Below, piece by piece: positions 33,773 to 41,418 of a stretch of 64,000 bases of DNA (positions within the stretch are counted from its first letter, which is position 1; each line of letters starts with the position of its first letter). The stretch is from the NCBI RefSeq assembly GCF_002019765.1, contig NZ_KV917380.1, positions 2,452,667 to 2,516,666 on the forward strand, written 5' to 3'. Made by a program: the position numbers and the translations under genes. Source of the stretch: Shouchella oshimensis. GTDB taxonomy: Bacteria; Bacillota; Bacilli; Bacillales; Bacillaceae_D. The notes beneath the pieces were generated by a model. The model was not told the origin of the DNA and did not search any database. It saw nothing but the letters and a program-made list of their open reading frames with translations.

Positions 33773-34408
33773 ATGAAAAAGAAAATCATCGTATCCATCT
33801 TCTTAGTGGGATTAGGCACACTTGTTTTAATGTATCAAAATCACTTTCTCAGTGCCATTGAGACGCTAGGTGATCAATCCATTATTCTAACTACATTAAT
33901 TGCCACTTTACTCTCTTTATTTCCTGTTATTCCGTACCCACTCATTGGTGGACTAATTGGAGCAGCATACGGACCGTATCTTGGTAGTCTGGTTACTTGG
34001 TTAGGCTCTTCCATTGCCTCTATACTCTTTTTTACCTTTATTCGGTACGGTTATCAAGACATAGGGCTTAAGATGATGCATCGTTACCAACTTACATCGA
34101 AAATAACTAGTTTATTTGAGAAAAACGCGTTTATGACTATATTTATTACGAGATTAATTCCCATAATCCCTTCCATTCTTGTTAATACCTATTCTGCTCT
34201 AAGCAGAGTTCCACCAATGCATTATATTGTGGCTTCTTCGTTAGGTAAGGTTCCTTCGATGATTTTATTTGCCACAGTTGGGTACACACTATTTAATGAT
34301 CCTCAACAATTAGTGATTGTCATTTTTTATTACTTAGCCTTTCTTTTATTCGTCTATGGCGGTTATCGACTCTGGTTACGGGCAAATCGATTGAAAAAAG
34401 AACTATAA
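33773..34408 (+). CDS. TVP38/TMEM64 family membrane protein
   Basis: 211 residues with about five or six hydrophobic segments. The VTT-domain core is visible: PLIGGLIGAAYGPYLGSLVTWLGSSIASILFFTFIRYG and FITRLIPIIPSILVNTYSALSRVPPMHYIVASSLGKVPSMILFATVG, which includes the conserved glycines and the F..R..P pattern. DedA/VTT proteins act in lipid (including undecaprenyl phosphate) translocation; which lipid here is unknown. Divergent from the ATL gene. Confidence 0.83.
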   Translation: MKKKIIVSIFLVGLGTLVLMYQNHFLSAIETLGDQSIILTTLIATLLSLFPVIPYPLIGGLIGAAYGPYLGSLVTWLGSSIASILFFTFIRYGYQDIGLKMMHRYQLTSKITSLFEKNAFMTIFITRLIPIIPSILVNTYSALSRVPPMHYIVASSLGKVPSMILFATVGYTLFNDPQQLVIVIFYYLAFLLFVYGGYRLWLRANRLKKEL

Positions 34409-34411
34409 CAA

Positions 34412-34440
34412 GACCAGGGGTTTTTAAACACTCCTGGTCC
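34412..34440. terminator. Hairpin between convergent genes
   Basis: GACCAGG...CCTGGTC arms around a T/A-rich loop, located between the TVP38 gene and asparagine synthase gene that meet tail to tail. No long T-run, so strength is uncertain. Confidence 0.6.
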
Positions 34441-34446
34441 TCTCTA

Positions 34447-36297
34447 TTACGCATCCTCAATTTTAATTTGGTAGTGTTTAAGCCAGAAATCCATTTGGAT
34501 GAAATGTGCTAATAACTGTGGACCTGCCATCAATTGACCGAAATATGGCTTTCCTGTATCAAAACCACCCGAATCGGCAATATTTTTTAATTCCTTACGT
34601 TCAATAAAATCAAATAAAGGCGAGTCAGATTGAGCTGCAATCGCTTGAATTTCCTTCGTTACAGCATTTGTATAATCTGGATGATGTGTTTTAGGATACG
34701 GGCTTTTCTTACGGTAAAGCACGTCATCAGGCAACAATCCTTCTAATGCTTTTCGTAAAATGCCTTTTTCCCTACCTCCATGTATTTTCATCTCCCATGG
34801 AATATTCCAGACATATTCAATTAAGCGGTGATCAGAAAAGGGAACTCGCACTTCTAACGATGCCCCCATACTCATACGATCTTTTCGATCGAGTAAGTTT
34901 GTCATAAACCAAATCATATTTAAATACGAAATTTCACGTCTTCTTGCTTCTTCCTTTGTATCGTTTGAAAACCTCGGCGTCTCGTTAATCGTCTCTTTAT
35001 ACCGTTCATAGACGTAGTTCTTTAAATCAAGCTTCTTCTTCCAATCATCTTTTAATAACATATTACGCTCGTCTATGGATCTCATCCATGGGAACCCATC
35101 TATATTCATTACCTCTGGTTTATGAAACCATGGATACCCACCAAAAATCTCATCGGCGCATTCACCTGATAAGCCTACCGTTACATCTTTTTTAATTTCT
35201 TTACAAAACCATAGCAAAGAAGAATCAACATCTGCCATTCCTGGGGTATCGCGAACGAGTACGGCTTCTTTTAATAACTCAGCAAGCTGGATGTTCTGAA
35301 TGACACAGTTTCGATGATTCGTTTGGCAGTGACTCGATACTTTCTTAATCCATTCTCCATCTGCGTTAGGCTGAAAGGCACTTGCTTTAAAATATTTATC
35401 GTTTTCTTCATAATCAACAGAATAGGAGGCAATCGCCCCTTTTCCTTCCTGTTTATAATGATTTGCAGCAATCGCTGTTAACGCACTCGAATCAATCCCA
35501 CCTGACAGAAACATCCCAACCGGAACATCAGCAAAAAGCTGTCTAGAAACACTATCTTCCAACAGCTGTCGGATATGTGCGGCGGTTTCTTTGACATTAT
35601 GGGTATGTTGTTCACTTTTGAGTTGCCAATAACGACGCAAGCGTAGCTCATCTTTTGTATAAACTAAAAAATGAGCTGGTTTTAACTCATGAACATGTTT
35701 AAAAATACCATTTCCTGGCGATCGCGATGGCGCTAACCCCATTATATCTGCCAAGCCCGTACGATCTACAATCGGCTTAATGTCTCGATGAGCCAATATA
35801 CTTTTTAATTCTGAGCCAAACACTAAAAACCCGTCTTTTACCGTATAAAATAGCGGCTTAACACCCACTCGATCTCGTGCCATAAATAAGGTTTGTGTAT
35901 CATGTTCCCAAATGGCAAAGGCAAAAATACCGTTAAATTTTTGTAAGCATGCTTCTTTCCATTGTATATATGATTTTAATAACACTTCTGTATCTGAATG
36001 CCCTAAAAACGTATGATTGTATTGTTGTAACTCTGTTCGGATATCTTCTGTATTGTACAGTTCGCCGTTATAGACAATCGTATACGTTTTGCCTGCAACT
36101 GTCCGCGTCATTGGCTGTATGCCACCTGCAGGATCAACAACAATTAAGCGCGCATGACCAAATGCCACTTGTTTCTCCGTCCATGACTCTAATGCATCAG
36201 GCCCTCTTCGGTTTAACGTCGCTGCCATTTGCTCTATTTCTTTTTTCTCGCGTCTTAAATCTCGCCGCCAATCAATCCACCCTGTAATCCCGCACAT
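34447..36297 (-). CDS. asnB: Asparagine synthase (glutamine-hydrolysing)
   Basis: 616 residues. The N-terminal glutaminase domain starts MCGITGWID (Cys2 is the nucleophile after Met removal) with YNGELYN and HSDTEVLL. The C-terminal synthetase domain has the PP-loop FLSGGIDSSALTAI near residue 265 and GECADEIFGGYPWF. Bacillus has several paralogues (AsnB, AsnH, AsnO/YisO); the length near 615 is like AsnO, which is linked to sporulation in B. subtilis, but I cannot decide by eye. AAGGAG is well placed before the ATG. Monocistronic. Confidence 0.9.
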   Translation of the reverse strand: MCGITGWIDWRRDLRREKKEIEQMAATLNRRGPDALESWTEKQVAFGHARLIVVDPAGGIQPMTRTVAGKTYTIVYNGELYNTEDIRTELQQYNHTFLGHSDTEVLLKSYIQWKEACLQKFNGIFAFAIWEHDTQTLFMARDRVGVKPLFYTVKDGFLVFGSELKSILAHRDIKPIVDRTGLADIMGLAPSRSPGNGIFKHVHELKPAHFLVYTKDELRLRRYWQLKSEQHTHNVKETAAHIRQLLEDSVSRQLFADVPVGMFLSGGIDSSALTAIAANHYKQEGKGAIASYSVDYEENDKYFKASAFQPNADGEWIKKVSSHCQTNHRNCVIQNIQLAELLKEAVLVRDTPGMADVDSSLLWFCKEIKKDVTVGLSGECADEIFGGYPWFHKPEVMNIDGFPWMRSIDERNMLLKDDWKKKLDLKNYVYERYKETINETPRFSNDTKEEARRREISYLNMIWFMTNLLDRKDRMSMGASLEVRVPFSDHRLIEYVWNIPWEMKIHGGREKGILRKALEGLLPDDVLYRKKSPYPKTHHPDYTNAVTKEIQAIAAQSDSPLFDFIERKELKNIADSGGFDTGKPYFGQLMAGPQLLAHFIQMDFWLKHYQIKIEDA

Positions 36298-36457
36298 CTG
36301 AATACCAGCTCCTTCTGGAATGTAACGGCCCTATACAACCTTACATTTCCTCACTCCTAACCTATGCTATTCATTGAAAAAGCCAAAAGTGCCTCTTTTT
36401 GAAGGAACTGGACGTTTTAAAAGATGTTCTCATTTTTCTTACTTAAACAGTATTTTA

Positions 36458-37210
36458 TTATTTTTTATAAAAAAAACGTTTGCCTAATTTTTCTACTATA
36501 GCCGGTGCGAGTTGATAGACTTTCGCTATTACTGTCATATACTTTGGCAAATCGATTTCCCTTTCTTTTGTATTCAGCATTTTCACGATTCGTTTAGCTA
36601 CTTCCTCTGGTTGCAATAAATGAGCGCTCATCTTTTCACCATACGTACCGCTTTTATCAGCACTTTGCAAAAAGGGTGTTTGAATAGGTCCTGGGTTTAT
36701 AACAGATAGATCAATTCCATACGACTTTAATTCAAGTCTTAGCCCATTGGAGTAGCCAATTAACGCATGTTTTGTCGCTGCATATACACTCGCTTTCGCA
36801 GTTGCCACTTTCCCTGCTTGAGAAGCAATTTGAACGATGTGACCGTTCCCATTTGCGATCATTAAAGGAATGAATTGGTTCGTAAACTGTATTAGACCAA
36901 CAATATTGACTTGGAAAACCCGCTGTACGTCTTCATCGGCAATCTTCCACGATTCAGCAAACTGTCCAATACCAGCATTATTTATGACGGTATCTGGAAT
37001 GAGATTTGCCTCTTCAAGTTGAGTAACAGCATGATGAATAGACGAAATGTCGCTTAAATCAAGTTTGCATTCAAACACGTTCGGTTCCGTTTCTGTTAAG
37101 TTCTGATAACGACTTGCCAGTTTAACAACCTGAACATGATTTTTCTTTAATTGATTGACCACTGCTTCACCTAATCCACTTGAAGCACCTGTAATCCATA
37201 TTGTTTTCAT
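36458..37210 (-). CDS. Short-chain dehydrogenase/reductase (SDR) family
   Basis: 250 residues. Classical SDR motifs: TGASSGLGEAVVNQL (cofactor binding, residues 6-20), NNAG near 86, catalytic Ser and YAATK (Tyr-x-x-x-Lys near 155-159), then PGPIQTPF. A C-terminal hydrophobic stretch may associate with membranes. The substrate is unknown; neighbours give no clue. The start is the ATG at 37210. Confidence 0.88.
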   Translation of the reverse strand: MKTIWITGASSGLGEAVVNQLKKNHVQVVKLASRYQNLTETEPNVFECKLDLSDISSIHHAVTQLEEANLIPDTVINNAGIGQFAESWKIADEDVQRVFQVNIVGLIQFTNQFIPLMIANGNGHIVQIASQAGKVATAKASVYAATKHALIGYSNGLRLELKSYGIDLSVINPGPIQTPFLQSADKSGTYGEKMSAHLLQPEEVAKRIVKMLNTKEREIDLPKYMTVIAKVYQLAPAIVEKLGKRFFYKK

Positions 37211-37325
37211 TTACTACCACAATTCCTTTTCTTCTTTTGTATGCTATAGCTTACAATGGATTCTTCTTTTCCTTCAACTTTTTTCTTGCTATGATAGTTG
37301 AAGGAAATGGAGAGGGGCATTTCGT

Positions 37326-38138
37326 TTGAGAAAGAGATTACATACCATCGTAAACCATAAAGCATTTCAAGCAACTGTTATTATTTTAATTATTGCAAAT
37401 GCTATATTAGTTGGAATCGAAACATACGACTCCATCTACGAAAACTATTCATTCTTTTTTTATCTTGCCGATCGTTTTTTATTGTGGCTCTTTACTATTG
37501 AAATTGTGCTGCGTTTTTTTTCAACTTCTGTCCGTTCGTTCTTTAAGAATGGCTGGAATTGGTTTGACACCATCATTATTTTAGCTGGACATTTGTTTAC
37601 TGGTGGCCATTTCGTTACCGTTCTTCGAGTCCTTCGAGTGTTACGGGTGTTACGCGCCATCTCGGTTATTCCTTCTCTTCGTCGATTAGTGGATGCTCTT
37701 GTTATGACCATTCCGTCACTTGGAAATATCCTGTTTTTAATGGGGATCTTTCTATACATCTTTGCAGTCATCGGAACGATGTTATTCAGTGGAATTGCAC
37801 CTGAATACTTTGGAAATTTACAAAGGACCATTCTCACGTTGTTCCAAATCGTCACGTTAGATTCTTGGTCAAGTGGTATCATGCGTCCCTTAATGGCGTA
37901 CAATCAATGGATTTGGATTTATTTTGTTTCCTTTGTACTTGTAGGTACGTTTATTATCTTCAATCTTTTTATTGGCGTTATCGTTAATAACGTCGATAAG
38001 GCGAATGACTCAGAGGAAGATGAAGGTAAAGAAACAAATCAAGCACCAGCTACAGTAGAAGACATGAAACGATTAGAACAACAACTTGAAATCATTCAGA
38101 CAGAACTCAAAAAGCTTCATCAACCTTCGAAAGAATAA
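37326..38138 (+). CDS. NaChBac-family voltage-gated cation channel with TLDSW selectivity filter
   Basis: 270-residue single-domain six-helix channel. S4 is a repeated R-x-x pattern (Arg101, 104, 107, 110, then Arg119-120). The pore has TLDSWSSG (residues 177-184) and S6 has VGTFIIFNLFIGVIVNNVDKA; a coiled coil follows (MKRLEQQLEIIQTELKKL), the usual tetramerisation tail. NaChBac has TLESWAS at the filter; here the key Glu is Asp, like the non-selective alkaliphile channel NsvBa as I recall it. Tetramer in the plasma membrane, likely for sodium or mixed cation entry linked to pH homeostasis and motility. The TTG start follows GAGAGGGG. Confidence 0.9.
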   Translation: MRKRLHTIVNHKAFQATVIILIIANAILVGIETYDSIYENYSFFFYLADRFLLWLFTIEIVLRFFSTSVRSFFKNGWNWFDTIIILAGHLFTGGHFVTVLRVLRVLRVLRAISVIPSLRRLVDALVMTIPSLGNILFLMGIFLYIFAVIGTMLFSGIAPEYFGNLQRTILTLFQIVTLDSWSSGIMRPLMAYNQWIWIYFVSFVLVGTFIIFNLFIGVIVNNVDKANDSEEDEGKETNQAPATVEDMKRLEQQLEIIQTELKKLHQPSKE

Positions 38139-38141
38139 CAC

Positions 38142-38184
38142 AAAAGCGCTCTAAACGAATGTCTCCGTTTAGAGCGCTTTTTTA
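38142..38184. terminator. Bidirectional terminator channel / aspartokinase
   Basis: 16-base perfect arms AAAAGCGCTCTAAACG and CGTTTAGAGCGCTTTT around an 8-base loop, with T-runs available on both strands. Confidence 0.93.
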
Positions 38185-39555
38185 TTAGGCAAGAACGCGT
38201 GTGCTAAAAAATTCTTGATAAAGCTCTTGAACAGCCGTTTTCGCATCTTCTTGATGAATGCCAAATACTAGACTTGTTTCTGAAGAACCTTGGTTGATCA
38301 TTTCTATGTTCACATTTCTTCTCGATAATGCACCTGATGCTCTTGAAATAACACCAATTGAATTGTGCATGCCCTCTCCAACAAGCATCACCATTGCAAA
38401 GCCGCGTTCGATATGGACATCATCCACCTGTAATTCTGTTTTAATACGGTCAATTATTTGTTTTTCTACATCTTCTGTCAGTTGACTTTCACGAATAATA
38501 ACACTCGTATCATCAATGCCAGTCGGAATATGTTCAAACGAAATCGAGCTATCCTCTAATATTTCTAATAATCGTCTTCCAAATCCTACTTCGCGGTTCA
38601 TTAAATACTTACGCACATAAATGGTCGCAAACCCTTCATCTGCAGCAATACCGATAACAGGGTTATCATACACTTCTCGCTCTGCCACAATCAACGTGCC
38701 TTCACTTTTAGGATTGTTTGTATTCTTAACACAAACAGGAATGCCATTTCTAAACGCTGGAATAAGAGCCTCGTCATGAAAGACACTAAAACCAGCATAA
38801 GACAGTTCACGCATTTCTCGGTAGGTCATCTTCTTAATCTCAAACGGGTCTTCCACAATCGTTGGATTAGCTGCGTATACAGAATCAACATCTGTAAAAT
38901 TTTCATAAAGATCAGCATTCACAGCAGCCGCTAAGATAGCACCGGTAATATCGGAACCGCCTCGTGGAAAGGTCACGAGTGTACCATTCTCAGAAAAGCC
39001 AAAAAATCCAGGAAAAACAATAATACCTTCTTGCTCTTTTAACTGATGTAAGCGTTCATAGGCAACGGGTAGTACTTGAGCATTCCCTGGCTCATCACTG
39101 ACAAGTAATCCAGCATCTTTTGGATTTACATAAGACGCCTTCATGCCAATGGAATAAAAATAAGCAGCAATTAATTTTGCGTTATTGTCTTCCCCACTTG
39201 CTTTTAGTGAGTCTAGTAATTGATGAGCACTTTTATATGGTGCTTGAATACGATTGACTAAGTCATTGCGAATCTCAATTGTGGTGGCTTCATCAAGTCC
39301 TAAATCAGAAACCATCTGTGCGTAACGATCAACAACTTTTTCGAGCCATTGTTCCTGTTTAGCTTCATTTCCATCCATGCAATATTGCGCCAATTCAATC
39401 AATAAATCTGTTGTTTTGACATCTTCTTTATTACGTTTTCCTGGTGCAGAAACAACAACAATCTTTCTGTCTTCATCCGCTTGAATAATCGCGGCCACTT
39501 TTCGAATTTGTTCAGCGTTGGCAACTGAAGAGCCACCAAATTTTGCTACTTTCAC
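38185..39555 (-). CDS. Aspartate kinase (monofunctional, lysine-pathway type)
   Basis: About 456 residues. N-terminal kinase domain starts VAKFGGSSVANAEQIRKVA; FPRGGSDITGAILAAAVNADLYENFTDVDSVYAANP marks the substrate region (near 210-245). Two ACT domains follow (about 310-455: VGFGRRLLEILEDSSISFEHIPTG and GVISRASGALSRRNVNIEMINQGSSE). It makes aspartyl phosphate for lysine, diaminopimelate, threonine and methionine. I start it at the GTG 39555, 7 bases after AGGA; a longer frame starts at 39576. No lysine riboswitch or T-box is visible upstream, unlike lysC of B. subtilis, so feedback by ACT domains may dominate. Confidence 0.9.
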   Translation of the reverse strand: MKVAKFGGSSVANAEQIRKVAAIIQADEDRKIVVVSAPGKRNKEDVKTTDLLIELAQYCMDGNEAKQEQWLEKVVDRYAQMVSDLGLDEATTIEIRNDLVNRIQAPYKSAHQLLDSLKASGEDNNAKLIAAYFYSIGMKASYVNPKDAGLLVSDEPGNAQVLPVAYERLHQLKEQEGIIVFPGFFGFSENGTLVTFPRGGSDITGAILAAAVNADLYENFTDVDSVYAANPTIVEDPFEIKKMTYREMRELSYAGFSVFHDEALIPAFRNGIPVCVKNTNNPKSEGTLIVAEREVYDNPVIGIAADEGFATIYVRKYLMNREVGFGRRLLEILEDSSISFEHIPTGIDDTSVIIRESQLTEDVEKQIIDRIKTELQVDDVHIERGFAMVMLVGEGMHNSIGVISRASGALSRRNVNIEMINQGSSETSLVFGIHQEDAKTAVQELYQEFFSTRVLA

Positions 39556-39640
39556 GTTACGTTCCTCACTCTCCACTTTTCTCTCTGTTTTAATTACTCA
39601 TATTATCATAATCCTTTTTGTTAAGCCACAGCTAACCAAA

Positions 39641-39685
39641 TGAAAAAGCGACCTTCTTCTCCTATTTGAAGAGAAAAGTCGCCTT
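39641..39685 (-). terminator. Terminator downstream of the small secreted protein gene
   Basis: On minus, GCGAC-TTTTCTCTTC ... GAGAAGAA-GGTCGC pairs with small bulges and ends in TTTTTCA. It follows the gene at 39724-40023. Confidence 0.72.
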
Positions 39686-39723
39686 AACCGTTGTGTTTAT
39701 GTACTGTTTTGACACACACAATA

Positions 39724-40023
39724 CTAACTCATAAACCAAGCGAACCATAATGGACCGCGTGACGTTTGGAATGCAACAGCAGTGCATGAAGATTCAGGTA
39801 AAAACTCGCCACTTTCTTCAACTTCTCCGTACGTTGCTTCACTTATATCATTTGTAAAGCCAGCCTCATTATAACATTCTGGCGCGCTGTATAAATTCAG
39901 CGTATAGTCCACGATGACACGTTCAGACTCATCCGCTCCGTATTCAACTTGAATAACAAAACCAAGAATAATAATTAAGATGCTTGCTATGACGCCAATG
40001 AACCATCTATGCTTCCTCACCAT
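39724..40023 (-). CDS. Hypothetical membrane-anchored or secreted small protein
   Basis: 99 residues, not recognised. Residues 5-27 form a hydrophobic helix after a basic start (MVRKHRWFIGVIASILIIILGFVIQV), so it is a signal anchor or signal peptide. The outer part is acidic and contains two cysteines (PECYNEAG and ESSCTAV) that could form a disulfide, and ends in RGPLWFAWFMS. ATG is preceded by GGGGGAAGT. It has its own terminator and is divergent from tnrA, so the 40024-40199 region holds both promoters. Confidence 0.6.
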   Translation of the reverse strand: MVRKHRWFIGVIASILIIILGFVIQVEYGADESERVIVDYTLNLYSAPECYNEAGFTNDISEATYGEVEESGEFLPESSCTAVAFQTSRGPLWFAWFMS

Positions 40024-40101
40024 ACTTCCCCCTAAATCTGTATATAGTTAAGTCTACACACTTTCCCTGAAATCGGCAATTATTAATTCATCGATGGACT
40101 A

Positions 40102-40118
40102 TGTAAGAAAATCTTACA
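40102..40118. promoter_or_regulatory. TnrA/GlnR box upstream of tnrA
   Basis: TGTAAGAAAATCTTACA is a perfect match to TGTNA-N7-TNACA. It lies about 98 bases before the tnrA start codon, in the divergent region, consistent with TnrA activating its own gene in nitrogen limitation. Confidence 0.8.
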
Positions 40119-40199
40119 ATTTTATTCACACCATTCCCTTAGCTATGATATATTATTACACAACAATCGTGGGTAAACTCAACTGTGAGGTGGAGAGGG

Positions 40200-40502
40200 T
40201 TGTCATACAAAGATAAAAAGGTCATTACCATAGGGATGGTTAGTGAACTAACTGGTTTAACAGAGAGAAAAATTCGTTATTATGAGGAAAGAAAACTGCT
40301 TTTCCCAGAACGATCCAAAGGTGGCACACGAAAATATTCTTTTTTAGACGTTGAACGATTAGTTGATATTGCAAACAAAATGGAAGATGGTATGCAAACA
40401 TTCGAGATCCGACGTATGGAACAAAAAGCAATCCGCAAACAAGAAGTTAGAGAAAAGATGCTACGAGGACAGCTTAACGCTGCCTTTAATATTCGAAAAT
40501 AA
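40200..40502 (+). CDS. tnrA: MerR-family nitrogen regulator TnrA
   Basis: About 100 residues: MerR-type winged helix [63 protein letters not shown], near identical in pattern to B. subtilis TnrA, and a C-terminal tail [20 protein letters not shown] like the region bound by feedback-inhibited glutamine synthetase. GlnR is the close paralogue, but it is encoded with glnA, and glnA is absent here. I chose TTG at 40200 because the protein then starts MSYKDKK, as in TnrA, with GAGGTGG upstream; the longer frame begins at GTG 40185. Confidence 0.88.
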   Translation: MSYKDKKVITIGMVSELTGLTERKIRYYEERKLLFPERSKGGTRKYSFLDVERLVDIANKMEDGMQTFEIRRMEQKAIRKQEVREKMLRGQLNAAFNIRK

Positions 40503-40542
40503 CAAAAACAACTACGGGTTTTTAACCCTAGTTGTTTTTTTT
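40503..40542 (+). terminator. Terminator of tnrA
   Basis: ACAACTA-C-GGGTT ... AACCC-TAGTTGT stem followed by TTTTTTTTG, beginning directly after the tnrA stop. Confidence 0.9.
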
Positions 40543-40616
40543 GTGAATTTCCTATTACTTCCTAACATGAAAGCACCTGCTTTTGCGCCAAACTATTAGC
40601 AAAAAGGAGTAGTGAA

Positions 40617-41402
40617 ATGGTCAAATCTTTTTTTTCAACTTGTTTCATGCTTACTATGGCGTTTCTTATCAGCGCAACTCCTGTATTAGCGTCTGACAAA
40701 CAAGTCGCCATCATCATTGATGATTTCGGAGGAGAAGTAAAAGGAGTAGAACATTTTTTAACTGGTGAGATCCCTATTACTGCCGCTATTATGCCTTTTT
40801 TAGATCAAGCCCAAAAACAAGATAAAGTAGCATTTGAACATGGGTTAGAAGTTATCATTCATTTACCTCTAGAGCCAAAAGTAGGTAAAAAATCGTGGTT
40901 AGGACCAAATGCCATCACGTCTGATTTAAGTGATGACGACATTAACCATCGATTGAAACAAGCATTGGAACATGTTCCTCATGCAAAGGGAATAAATAAT
41001 CACATGGGTTCAAAAGGTATGGAAGACAAAAGAATTGTGACGCTAATCGTTCAGTTTGCACAACGAAATGGACTTTATTTGCTTGATAGTGGAACAACAC
41101 CAAAATCACTGATGCCAGAAATTGCAGCTCAACATCATGTGCCTTGCTTTAAACGCACCCTTTTCATTGATGACTCTATGTCCTCTTACTTTTATGTAAA
41201 AAAACAGCTTCTCACCTTTATTAAGACCGCCGATCGTCATGAATACCCCATTGCAATTGGACATGTTGGGGTTAAAGGGAATGAAACATATAGAGCACTA
41301 GAGGAGTCTAAGAACCTATTCACGGCAGCAAACATTGCCCTTGTTTATCCATCTCAATGGATAACACCGCAAGTCGAAAAAGAATTTAAGCAACTACACT
41401 AA
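40617..41402 (+). CDS. Divergent polysaccharide deacetylase family protein (YibQ-like)
   Basis: 261 residues with a cleavable signal peptide (MVKSFFSTCFMLTMAFLISATPVLAS, likely cut after Ala25). The mature part shows the NodB-like barrel of the DUF610/YibQ family: QVAIIIDDFGGE near residue 28, HLPLEP near 82, INNHMGSKG near 125 and LLDSGTTPKS near 155. Its relatives are exported and suspected to act on cell-wall or capsule polysaccharide; the substrate is unknown. AAAAAGGAG lies before the ATG, and it is followed after 16 bases by the subtilase gene, probably in one transcript. Confidence 0.85.
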   Translation: MVKSFFSTCFMLTMAFLISATPVLASDKQVAIIIDDFGGEVKGVEHFLTGEIPITAAIMPFLDQAQKQDKVAFEHGLEVIIHLPLEPKVGKKSWLGPNAITSDLSDDDINHRLKQALEHVPHAKGINNHMGSKGMEDKRIVTLIVQFAQRNGLYLLDSGTTPKSLMPEIAAQHHVPCFKRTLFIDDSMSSYFYVKKQLLTFIKTADRHEYPIAIGHVGVKGNETYRALEESKNLFTAANIALVYPSQWITPQVEKEFKQLH

Positions 41403-41418
41403 AAGAAGGAGAATCATT

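Noticed and set aside
37460-37903. 147-codon minus-strand frame inside the channel gene
   Set aside because: Arg/Thr-rich mirror of the repetitive S4 and pore coding region.
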